Shown: positions 34,412 to 44,950 of the stretch, piece by piece | Numbering within the stretch: the stretch's first letter is position 1 | Layout of the letters: each line of letters begins with the position of its first letter | Assembly (NCBI GenBank): GCA_002633025.1 | Contig: NMRB01000496.1 | Coordinates: 282,459-346,458, forward strand | Reading direction: 5' to 3' | DNA length: 64,000 nt | Source: Notospermus geniculatus | Taxonomy: Eukaryota > Nemertea > Pilidiophora > Heteronemertea > Lineidae | Position numbers and translations under genes: made by a program | Notes under the pieces: generated by a model | Told to the model about the DNA's origin: nothing | What the model saw: only the letters and a program-made list of their open reading frames with translations | The model's database searches: none

Positions 34412-35790
34412 ATCATAATGTTCAAATGCCTTGACATAGCATGCAGAGGTAAACATGCTGTCTTGCGGACATTGAAAGTGGCGAAAAAAGTAAATGTCTA
34501 CATAGAATAGAGAAGAGAGGCACAGCTCAACCCGCAACATCCGTCTTCTGACAAACCGACCCAAAAAGCAGCACTTGCTCAAAAACCATTCCAACTCTAT
34601 GCAAACAACACAAGGTATATGACATACATCATCAAACAAGCCAACCCAAAGAACTACAGTTAGCTCAAAAACCCTTCCAAATTTTTGCCAACAAACGAGG
34701 TACATACGTGTCTTCAAATAAGCCATCAGATAGGATGGCACTCGCTCAAAAACCTTACGCCAGGGTCTTCCAGGGCCAAGAATCCAGGGAACCAACTTCC
34801 TAACTTTCATAATCAGCTTATTGACTGAGCCTGAGGCTGAGGATACCATGGTGATGTGGCTGTAACAACATGATGTAAACATCTTGTCATTTTGATGAGA
34901 CTAATCTGTGATCTTCGGGTACGGATGTGTGCGGAGGGGTTCAAAATATTGACATAGTTCAGCTGCTCAAGGTTGCTTTGATGAATATCACTACAGAGTG
35001 TCAACGTTTATTTTTGTGCCAGTTTTGGTCTCTCCTAAAATTCAAATGTTCAGTTAAAAGTTTGGTACATGTTATTCTGTGGTCACAATTTCAGGGCGAA
35101 ACATAGTCTTTGCTGAAAGTTTTGGCATAATGTGTCAGTTTAGAAACCAAATGGTTTTGATATTGACAATTTTTGCAAAATATTTCCTGTCAGTCTCAAC
35201 TGACTATCGAAAGGTAAACAATTGTTTAGATTCTAAAACTTTTGGCACTCTCATGTTTTTGAAAAGGTTGTTATGATTCTGAAATCTTGGGCACCAATTT
35301 CAGGTCCTTTTCTGTCCTTTTTGCAACGTAATGTAATTTTTAGTTACACATTTCTAGTACGAACTGAAGTCTTACCAATCACTGCTCGAAGGGTTAACTA
35401 CCAAATGCATAAAAACAAAACAGGAGCCACCAGCACTCCCCATCATATAATTCTCGTCAATGTATATCAACAAACAATGGCAGCAGGCAACATCCAGGGG
35501 CCAAAATCTCTGATGATGACAATTGACAGCTTGTTGCCAGGGCTTCCCTTGCGCTGACAGGTGACAGGGTGATCATGGTGGTTGATGATCACTGTCCACA
35601 ACAAGCAGATAAGTACAGTATTACTACCGTACATGTAACGGGTCCCGAACAGACAGCAACGTACACCCTGGTGGACCTCTATTTTCTTCCGTTCGTGAGG
35701 GCTTCCAGCGGCAACGGAGACGACTGTCACCACCGGATAATTTTCTTTTGCTCCGTCAGACGTCCGTTAATGCTATCCGGCAAGGTGTGA
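34412..35790. other. Repeat-bearing stretch without a supported gene
   Basis: About 34545-34760 holds two to three degenerate units of roughly 95-100 bases with CTCAAAAACC. A plus-strand ORF at 35569-35790 looks mildly protein-like (YSITTVHVTGPEQTATYTLV) but has no partner exons. Confidence 0.4.
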
Positions 35791-36120
35791 CTTTCACCTT
35801 AGAAACTCGATTTCTATTTCATATTCTTTACTTGTATCTCCATTATTTTGTGACCCCTCGCATAACATAAAAACTGTTTGGGTCGGAGATTGTTTGGACT
35901 ACTTGCAGGGTACTGATGGACGCCTTGTTTAAACATGGGCCATTGAACCATCTTTTTTGAAGATGGGGATTTGGCCTAGTGGTTTAAGGCGTGCTGTCCC
36001 TTAGTGCTGGCGATTGATGCCTTATGCGAGGGTCCGTGGGTTCGATTCTGGTAGGAAGCTATGTCTTTCACCTTAGAAACTCGATTTCTATTTCATATTC
36101 TCGGCAAGGTGTGACAGTAC
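35790..36120 (+). repeat. tRNA-like SINE head between 45-bp direct repeats
   Basis: TTTCACCTTAGAAACTCGAT and the following TTCTATTTCATATTC occur at about 35801 and 36066. Between them, 35962-36052 has an A-box-like TGGCCTAGTGGTTTAAGGC and a B-box GGGTTCGATTC, resembling a class II (Leu/Ser) tRNA. Arms do not pair well enough for a working tRNA. Confidence 0.5.
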
Positions 36121-36379
36121 CATAAGGCGAACACCCCGCTAACGCGACCACTTTGGGTCTGTCCCTTGGGTGGTCGTGTTACCGGGGTTCCACTGTACCT
36201 CGGAACCAAATAAGCCTATTCTTTGGAGTTTTTAAGCAGTTACGTAACTGGAAATGACTTTTTTATGAATTTTGACCCATTTTTGTGTTAAAAACGCCTC
36301 TCTTCATACACGACAACTGAAAACAGTAAAAAACATGTTTGCCTGATTCCAAGGCACCACATTTTTATCTGTTGGTAAT

Positions 36380-36415
36380 ACCTTGGAGGAATTATCAGTA
36401 TAATTCCTCCAAGGT
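36380..36415. repeat. Perfect 16-bp-arm hairpin with 4-base loop
   Basis: ACCTTGGAGGAATTAT, loop CAGT, then ATAATTCCTCCAAGGT. No larger element is apparent. Confidence 0.9.
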
Positions 36416-37088
36416 AATACGTTTATGGGGTGTAAATGCAACTGTTCAAAAGTTAGCTGTATATATCGTCTCCCTTTCTCTTGTACAAAGCACAGTTGTT
36501 GCGTCTAACTGACGTCCAATGATGAAGTCAGTTCCCAATATTCACAACGTCCTAGCGGCTGTGGCGGGCAAAAGATATTTGGGCAACATGACTTTTCTGA
36601 AAGCTGGGTACCAAGGGTAACTAAACCTGGATTCAGGTTTGCTCGAACACGATGTTTCCTCAGAACGACATAAGGACGTGCACTAACTGGCGTAAAAAGT
36701 TAAAACTCTCACTTGACCTTGACCTTGACCATTGCTTAAGTCGGCAATGTGCCGGAAAGTTAGGCTACCTTCTCTAATATAAGGATCGATACTTGGATCA
36801 ATTGAATACCACATATAAGACAACATTTACATCCATTTAACAAAAATCGTCGGATTTTCATGGTCGGTTGCCATGGAAACGAGATTTTGACCAATTTCCG
36901 GGGATGGGATTTTTGGGGACTTTTAGTATGTTGTAGAGCACATGAAACTGTAACAGAAAACTGCAAAAAACTCTTGTTGCAATTTGTTTAGGGTTTGGCC
37001 ATTTTTTTAGCGAAAATTAAGAATCAAGGAATAGTACCACGAGGTACAATTCTGGGATGTTCTGAATGTTCAGATCATCTGGATTAAA

Positions 37089-37735
37089 ATGAAATGGTCC
37101 ATGGACCATGTGCTCACCTGGGTGAACGTACCAGAAAAACAAATGACAAATGTTAAATTGAAATGTCCCAGGGTCATGTATCCTCATTAGATGCACCTGA
37201 TAAAAATTCGGAGACAATCCAGTTACAGTTCAGGAGTTACTAGACTTTGAGCTTTGGTTTTGGCCACCTGGTGGCACAGCGGAGAATCGAATTGGACTGA
37301 AAAGTGGTGTCATAGGTCAACTGACATAGGGGTGTATATGTACCAAGTTTCAAGTCAATAGCCCAAGCAGTTACGAAACGCACCACCAAATGACTAAATT
37401 TTGAACTTCGACCTCTGTGACCTTGAAAAGCAGGTCAAATCAAAAACCCGTTAAATATGTAATGTACCCTCATTAGATACACCTATGATAAAAATTTGGA
37501 GGTGATCCAGTCATTAGTTCAGGAGTTATTGCACTTGTTGTGTTTTTGGTTTCCGCCACCTGGTGGCCAAGCCAAGAATCGAATCGGACCGAAACTTGGT
37601 GTCATAGGTCATCTGACCTAGGGGTATATATGTACCAAGTTTCAGATCAATAGCTCCAGAGGTTACGAAACGTGCCCTGCTAACGGAACACGACGGACGC
37701 AGACCCACGACAAGAGCTCACCCCAGGTGAGCTAA
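37089..37735 (-). repeat. 145-bp-core element, copy II (shortened)
   Basis: Has the GGTCCATGGACC end, CCACCTGG boxes at 37264 and 37556 (292 apart), an ACGACGGACGC block and an AGCTCACCCCAGGTGAGCTA end. Confidence 0.88.
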
Positions 37736-37823
37736 TGAGCCCAAAATCAGATGAGCAATTGCCAAGACCTTTTTTTGTTGAAATTTTCTGATCCTACTGT
37801 TTGTGGTAGGCCTAACCTAGGCA

Positions 37824-37930
37824 AGGGGTCCCCCTAATGGACAACGACGACGGCCGCCGCCACCGACGGACGCTGCCGATGATGATGGACGCTGCATCAT
37901 CATAATAGCTCACCCGGTGAGCTAAAAATA
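37824..37930 (-). repeat. End fragment of a 145-bp-core element
   Basis: Only the GACGACGG microsatellite and the terminal palindrome AGCTCACCCGGTGAGCTA are present. It lies 90 bases beyond copy II, giving two element ends in a row. Confidence 0.8.
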
Positions 37931-38164
37931 GATATGGGTGCCAAACCTCAAATCGGACATTGTTCCTTATTATTTCGAAAATCTGCCTCCAATTTAGGCC
38001 CCCTTGAAATTTAGGCCTCTTATGCACCATGGTGACATGTATTAATCTGGGATGCTTTTTTTAAAACATCAGTTGAAATTGCAAGAGTTTCCCCAGCTAC
38101 TATTTGTTTTGGGAAATGTATTGGTCCCTTTCTTGTTTAGCGTTCCCCCAAACAAGTGATCAGA

Positions 38165-38379
38165 TATGTGACCTGTTCTGACAAAACCAGGCATATGTCG
38201 CTCTTAGCTTGGCAAATTGAGACCAAATGTTTGTCAGTTTCAATATTATATTGTCTGTCAGTCTATTGTGAAATCTGAAACAATCTATTTCTTCCATTCT
38301 CTCCTGGTGTCATCTCAGTTCGTTGTGGCTCACCTTCTGAGCGACATATGCCTGGTTCTACCAGAACGGGTCACATATA
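38165..38379. repeat. TGTGACC-family MITE, copy A
   Basis: The left arm has TGTTCTGACAAAACCAGGCA then TATGTCGCTC. The right arm reads back as CGTTCTGGTAGAACCAGGCA then TATGTCGCTC. The CAGGCATATG variant occurs in both arms of this copy. Confidence 0.88.
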
Positions 38380-38417
38380 ATAAAGAATCATATATGTAGT
38401 AGTTTAATTCTGCATAC

Positions 38418-38577
38418 CCGTATTTTTGCGTTGAGATCTTCAACCACGCTCCTGTGAAGGAGGATGCTGTGACTGTAGTCATGGATGAATGAACCTGCAT
38501 CTACCTCAACCTGGCCCTGTTTCAGCAGCAGCTGGACCTCCAGATTACACTGGAATCGCATCTTATCATCCTTCAGC
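38418..38577 (-). CDS. Isolated internal exon, probably of a CFAP43-like gene
   Basis: 160 bases from acceptor TTCTTCCAG to donor CGG/GTATGC. It enters with one base completing a codon and leaves in phase 0. The 53 codons read LKDDKMRFQCNLEV, LLKQGQVEVDAG, FIHDYSHSILLHRSVVEDLN. From memory, cilia- and flagella-associated protein 43 has a similar LKQGQVE ... LIHRSV.EDLN stretch in its C-terminal coiled-coil region. This is family resemblance, not a search result. No flanking exons were found within several kb on either side, so this may be one exon of a long-intron gene or an orphan fragment. Splice sites and an unbroken frame support coding. Confidence 0.5.
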
Positions 38578-38817
38578 CTGGAAGAATAAGAAGTTGAATA
38601 ACTTTTGATACAACACACAGATGAGAGTGCCATTTCAACAAGTCGCCCAAGGGCGATGCGCTCAGCTGACATGTGAATTTGTTTGATGAAGCAGTTCTCC
38701 AGTTATGGAACAGAATGCCCCATCCATGATCGCCACCTGTCATTTATTATACTTATAGGCCTACCATGCTACTATCATATGTGGATCGACCTGGCATCTT
38801 GGGTTTGTTGGCACTAC

Positions 38818-39226
38818 ACATAAGCCACGTTCACATCTAGACCGATCTGAGACCGAATTCCCCAGTTTGCATTCGGGAATGCACATTTGCTAGGCCGGTC
38901 TGGCTTGAGGCGCGTTCACACTACAAAGTTTTTAATGCGATCTCAGGCCGGTCTAGCGAGTCCGCTTCTTGTAGCGATCTTGGGCCGATTCAGCCACCTA
39001 GGCCGGTCTAGACATGTGTCTGAACAGTTTGGAGTGATCCAGTCAGCGCGGTAATACTAAACGCCAAACTGTAAACCGAATCGGCCTGAGATCGTTACAA
39101 GAAGCGGACTTGCTAGACCGGCCTGAGATCCGCATTAAAAACTTTGTAGTATGAACGGTCAATGCACACTAACTGTTTAGACCGGTCTCGGATCGCTTTA
39201 AAGTGTGCTAATGTGAAAGCGCCTAT
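38818..39226. repeat. Long inverted repeat, about 400 bp
   Basis: The arms include ACTACAAAGTTTTTAATGCG with its complement CGCATTAAAAACTTTGTAGT, and several CTAGACCGGCCTGAGAT / ATCTCAGGCCGGTCTAG blocks. Confidence 0.88.
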
Positions 39227-39341
39227 ACAGCCCCAGTGGTTTGATAACTAGATTTTCATAGGCCACAATGTTTTCAGCATGTTCAAAAACTTGACTAATG
39301 TGATGGAAAAATCTTGTCTTCAATGCAAAATGATAATCAAG

Positions 39342-39580
39342 ATTTGTGACCCAGTCTGGGAAAACCAGGCACCAGTCTCCAGGGAGGGACAAGGTCATGT
39401 TAGCATGGTTAGGTGACTGACAAGTACCGTGTCAGGATGAACTCATCACTGAAGAATAGTCTCTCTCTGTTGTAACAGTTGAATTGATTTCAGCTTTTGT
39501 GTTGTAACCATTGCTGTAACCATTTACCATTTTCTCTTGGGAGACTTGTGCCTGGTTTCCCGGCCACATCGGGTCACATT
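39342..39580. repeat. TGTGACC-family MITE, divergent copy G
   Basis: Left TGTGACCCAGTCTGGGAAAA then CCAGGCACCAGTCTCC. The right arm reads back with GGGAAACCAGGCACAAGTCT. GGGAAA and CAGGCAC appear only in this copy and occur in both arms. Confidence 0.7.
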
Positions 39581-40061
39581 TCTATCAAATGTTTGGTGCA
39601 AATAACACTGGGAATTTTTTCATGTGACACTGTACATGTCGTGAATTTTTTAAATTTTTTTTAAAAATCATGTTACTGAAGTCCAGCTATGTTGAATTCT
39701 GATAAGTTGCCAGAGAAGAATTCAGATGAAGGATGCTCTAGTATACCTGCAACAATGATCACTGGTAGGAGCACACAACATGTTACATTATGTACTCACT
39801 ATATTCACAAATGGTAATGTCTCACATCTGTAATATTTTGTGCAAAAACACTTGGTATGTGTTTATATGTATACAGTATTGAATCAAAATTTTGTCTTTC
39901 AGAAATTTATGTATGTTGTACTTAATGTTCATAACACTTTTATTGTCATTGTATTGTACAGTGTTTCAGTATTGTACAGTATTGTACACTGATAAATGCT
40001 TCACAACATCTGAAGCCAAACTTCATGGCCCAATACATATAGAATTGGCCAAAAATGTATA

Positions 40062-40405
40062 TATGTGACCCGCTCTGGCAAAACCAGTCGCATGACCCTC
40101 AGAAGGTGAGCTGGAACGAACTAAGATGACACCAGAAGAGGAAGAAATAGATTATTTCAGATTTCATAACAGACAGACAATATTGAAAGTGGCCAACATT
40201 TTTAGGCCCGGTTGCACCAGTCACGAACCTTAAACTCGCGAACCTTAAAGTCGTTCTCAACCTCAAATTGTAATGGCAAATCACATTACTCAGTTGAGGT
40301 CAACCTCAAACTTAACTTTGAGCATAGCTGATGCAACCGGGCCTTGGTCTCAACCTGCCAAGCTAAGAGCGACATGCGACTGGTTTTGCCGGAGCGGGTC
40401 ACATA
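40062..40405. repeat. TGTGACC-family MITE, copy B1, with a nested element
   Basis: Left TGTGACCCGCTCTGGCAAAA then CCAGTCGCATG; the right arm mirrors it. At 40206-40343 a second inverted repeat (GGCCCGGTTGCA ... TGCAACCGGGCC) interrupts it. Present again as B2 at 42213-42556. Confidence 0.88.
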
Positions 40406-40685
40406 TGCCCTGTACATTAATTTTTTTATACCAGTACCAGTATTTGTTTACAGATTTTTTTGCAGAGAACGGTATTGTGAGAAGTTCTTCCAATTCAGTG
40501 ATAATCAGACTGTGTATGCATGCAGAATTTGTTCCATTGCTGGAGAAGTAGGGCCGAATTTAGGGTGTTAAGCGTTCAACACACGTGTGTTTTGCTGCCT
40601 GTACGCTGCTTGATCATCGGTGTTTCCGCAGGAGAGTCACCGATAGTTAACTTTCCTGTGTCTAACTGCAGGAGGACAAAAGAAA

Positions 40686-40925
40686 ATTTGGCCTGGTGGT
40701 TGAGCGATCTAACACGCTTGACTTTCAATCCTAACAGGGTCAGTGTGTGGGTTCGATCCCCGGCCAGGACATGTATGTGAAAAGCTGTGAACGAATACAT
40801 GTAGTCTGTCGGATGAGACTCAAAGCCGTGGTCATTTGTACCCGAATGTCTATTGCCAGGGCAAGTAAAAGACCCCACACAGGTGGACAGTAGCCTGTCA
40901 TGGACTCCACCCCGTCGTATAAGCT
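40686..40925 (+). repeat. tRNA-derived SINE
   Basis: A-box TGGCCTGGTGGTTGAGCG, B-box GGTTCGATCCCC, then a body with GCAAGTAAAAGACCCCACAC and AGGTGGACAGTAGCCTGTC. Repeated within the second copy of the 2.15-kb segment (42838-43080); the body alone recurs at 52486-52640. Confidence 0.75.
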
Positions 40926-42030
40926 TAAGATCCAAAAGGGTTATGAAGCTTCAAATTATCTACATGTATCTATCTATTAACAGGCCTTGTTTAGAGTCCT
41001 TCAACCCTTTCCTGCACGTAAATGCAGGAAAATTAACCGTGTGTGATTATCTTGTGGGTAAATACTGCTGATCAAGCAGTGTACTGGCAGCAAAACAATA
41101 CTTTTCTAGGCCCTTTTAACCTGAATAACTATGAATTTACATGCGTGTTGAAGCTAAACACTCTTTGTAAATTTGGCCCATAATGTTTGAACCTAAACCA
41201 TTGGGGGCTTTTATTGTGTCCTTGGGCAATGCACTTTAGTCTGAATGCCTTAGTTTTCTCAACACTGAAAACATTGGTATGTGATTTGGTTAGCTATATG
41301 CAGGGCTACATTCCATGCCTAAACATTCAGCTGAATAGTCCATTTTGATCTGACATCCTCATGGCCACCAGGTGGACCCAAACTTCATGCAACCACCAGT
41401 TTTTCTGGGACTATTGCATTATTTCATTGATAATGATCTGAAATTGAGAAATCAGTTGAGTCTTGCCTGTTTCAAAAACGTGTTGGTTTCTTGTTTTAGT
41501 TACAGATGGTGCACTCCAGGATGTTTATTTCATTTTGGTATCTTGCTTTTGTTAATTTATCTAATATAGGCCTACACGTTTGTATTTTGTTACTTAGGTA
41601 ACACAGCTGAGATTGACAATTTATGGTTGACACTTAATAGTACTACGTACATTGGAAATCAAAATCAGTTCAAAATCTAAAGGTATGATATTTATTTGGA
41701 GTCTTGAATGGGGGTCTGAAGTATAAAATGCATTTTTTTAGCTCAAATCTTATACTCGTTCCAAATTAATTAGAAAATTGATTGGAAATGAAAACAGAAA
41801 ACTAGGAATTGGATTTGCAGAAATCTTAAAACTGCATCAGAATTGCTGTGTGATTTTTCGCAAGAGAGGTGTAAGTTTGACGTTCTGTACAGTATGATCC
41901 AACTGCAGTATTTCAATTGCAGAATGGTCTATCTGCAACCAGATAGAGTGCCAATAATAAGAAATTGATTGTTGGTTATTTTGTTTGATGGTAACCTCTT
42001 GGGAAAAAGCTGCATATAACACACTGTACN

Positions 42031-44156
42031 TGAATCAAAATTTTGTCTTTCAGAAATTTATGCATGTTGTACTTAATGTTCATAACACTTTTATTGTCAT
42101 TGTATTGTACAGTGTTTCAGTATTGTACAGTATTGTACACTGATAAATGCTTCACAACGGCTAAAGCCAAACGTCATGGCCCAATACGTATAGAATTGGC
42201 CAAAAATGTATATATGTGACCCGCTCTGGCAAAACCAGTCGCATGACGCTCAGAAGGTGAGCTGGAATGAACTAAGATGACACCAGAAGAGGAAGAAATA
42301 GATTATTTCAGATTTCATAACAGACAGACAATATTGAAAGTGGCCAACATTTTTAGGCCCGGTTGCACCAGTCACGAACCTTAAACTCGCGAACCTTAAA
42401 GTCGTTCTGAACCTCAAATTGTAATGGCAAATCACATTACTCAGTTGAGGTCAACCTCAAACTTAATTTTGAGCATAGCTGATGCAACCGGGCCTTGGTC
42501 TCAACCTGCCAAGCTAAGAGCGACATGCGACTGGTTTTGCCGGAGCGGGTCACATATGCCCTGTACATTAATTTTTTGATACCAGTACCAGTATTTGTTT
42601 ACAGATTTTTTTTGCAGAGAACGGTATTGTGAGAAGTTCTTCCAATTCAGTGATAATCAGACTGTGTATGCATGCAGAATTTTTTCCATTGCTGGAGAAG
42701 TAGGGCCAAATTTAGGGTGTTAAGCGTTCAACACACGTGTGTTTTGCTGCCTGTACGCTGCTTGATCGGCGGTGTTTCCGCAGGAGAATCACCGATAGTT
42801 AACTTTCCTGTGTCTAACTGCGGGAGGACAAAAGAAAATTTGGCCTGGTGGTTGAGCGATCTAACACGCTTGACTTTCAATCCTAACAGGGTCAGTGTGT
42901 GGGTTCGATCCCCGGCCAGGACATGTATGTGAAAAGCTGTGAACATAGAATAGTCTGTCGGATGAGACTCAAAGCCGTGGTCCCTTGTACCCGAATGTCT
43001 TTTGTCTATTGCCAGGGCAAATAAAAGACCCCACACAGGTGGACAGTAGCCTGTCATGGACTCCATCCCGTCGTATAAGCTTAAGATCCAAAAGGGTTAT
43101 GAAGCTTCAAATTATCTATCTATTAACAGGCCTTGTTTAGAGTCCTTCAACCCTTTCCTGCACGTAAATGCAGGAAAATTAACCGTGTGTGATTATCTTG
43201 TGGGTAAATACTGCTGATCAAGCAGTGTACTGGCAGCAAAACAATACTTTTCTAGGCCCTTTTAACCTGAATAACTATGAATTTACATGCGTGTTGAAGC
43301 TAAACACTCTTTGTAAATTTGGCCCATAATGTTTGAACCTAAACCATTGGGGGCTTTTATTGTGTCCTTGGGCAATGCACTTTAGTCTGAATGCCTTAGT
43401 TTTCTCAACACTGAATACATTGGTATGTGATTTGGTTAGCTATATGCAGGGCTACATTCCATGCCTAAACATTCAGCTGAATAGTCCATTTTGATCTGAC
43501 ATCCTCATGGCCACCAGGTGGACCCAAACTTCATGCAACCACCAGTTTTTCTGGGACTATTGCATTATTTCATTGATAATGATCTGAAATTGAGAAATCA
43601 GTTGAGTCTTGCCTGTTTCAAAAACGTGTTGGTTTCTTGTTTTAGTTACAGATGGTGCACTCCAGGATGTTTATTTCATTTTGGTATCTTGCTTTTGTTA
43701 ATTTATCTAATATAGGCCTACACGTTTGTATTTTGTTACTTAGGTAACACAGCTAAGATTGACAATTTATGGTTGACACTTAATAGTACATTGGCAATCA
43801 AAATCAGTTCAAAATCTAAAGGGATGATATTTATTTGGAGTCTTGAATGGGAGTCTGAAGTATAAAATGCAGTTTTTAGCTCAAATCTGATACTTGTTCA
43901 AATTTATTAGAAAATTGATTGGAAATGAAAACTAGGAATTGGATTTGCAGAAATCTTGAAACTGCATCAGAATTGCTGTGTGATTTTTCGTAAGAGGTGT
44001 AAGTTTGACGTTCTGTACAGTACGATCCAACTGCAGTATTTCAATTGCAGAATGGTCTATCTGCAACCAGATAGAGTGCCAATAATAAGAAATTGATTGT
44101 TGGTTATTTTGTTTGATGGTTAACCTCTTGGGAAAGAGCTGCATACAACACACTAC
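42031..44156 (+). repeat. 2.15-kb duplicated segment, copy 2
   Basis: Starts one base after the N at 42030 with the same TGAATCAAAATTTTGTCTTT that opens copy 1. The low divergence is of the size expected between alleles. Confidence 0.93.
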
Positions 44157-44941
44157 TATAGGTTCCCCAGTCGGTACTGAAATTTCTACCTTTGAGCTTC
44201 AGGCATTCACAAGTCTGCATACAGAGATTTTCAATCTCCTAGTCCTATCATACTCCGCACTCTACGGTTGCCTTAGCACTGCCCTCAGCACTCTATGGTT
44301 GCTCATAGACTGTATCATAACCTACATTATACAATTGATATTCCAGAAAAGGAGGTAAACAGGGAATACATTGTGATGTAATGAGATTGGTGATGTGTTT
44401 GAATAAGATTTTAAAAGAAAAAAGGTTTTTGAGGAAATATCTTTTTGTTATAGTTGATTTCTTTTGGGATAGTGTGCTTGCTGCTCAGCAGCCGTGGATT
44501 GTTGCCCCTACTCTGCCGAGGAAAAAAACGTGCATCCTGCACCCTGGAGCTTCAGGAGTTCTCTATAACACAACGACGGAGTCATCTCTCGTTAAAAGAA
44601 AAAATGATGGAAAAACCCAGTTGCATGTCGTCAAAAATCTATGAGGCGAAAAAATCTGTTCCTCGTACACATGAGTTGATTCGATTCATCATAAAAGAAC
44701 TGAACGTTTTATAAAGCTAGGCTTGCCAGAACTGAGTAATAGTATTATTGCAGCCTATATCAGTAGTTTCACATTGACTGAGCCTGTGGCAGTGGTTTCG
44801 GGACCGCCCTACGCATTAGACTAGTTCGTCGCCCTTGAAACACTCCGTTGCACGAGTACATTGCGAGTTGAGGAGGACGAAGGACCAGGCTACCGCGCGC
44901 CACCTTGTGTTCTGAAGGCGAACTAACCGTAGCAAGCCAAG
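44157..44941. other. Upstream flank of NAA25
   Basis: No repeat family recognised. About 44810-44940 becomes more GC-rich (GTCGCCC, CCGCGCGCC), fitting a TATA-less promoter. Confidence 0.4.
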
Positions 44942-44950
44942 ATGGCTGGA
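44933..44950 (+). promoter_or_regulatory. Kozak context and YY1-like motif at the NAA25 start
   Basis: GCCAAGATGGCTGG has A at -3 and G at +4, a strong start context. It also matches the AAGATGGC core bound by YY1 near starts of TATA-less housekeeping genes. Binding is inference. Confidence 0.45.

Larger units (their letters stand above)
39880..42026 (+). repeat. 2.15-kb duplicated segment, copy 1
   Basis: Matches 42031-44156 base for base apart from scattered substitutions and small indels. It holds a TGTGACC MITE with a nested element, and a SINE. It ends just before the N at 42030. Confidence 0.93.

Noticed and set aside
34214-34882. 222-codon minus-strand ORF, the longest outside the called genes
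   Set aside because: It runs through a MITE, the end of a CAGG element and a degenerate tandem repeat; no domain and no splice context.
40686-40770. tRNA gene
   Set aside because: A- and B-boxes are present but the stems do not pair well and the sequence runs into a repeated SINE body.
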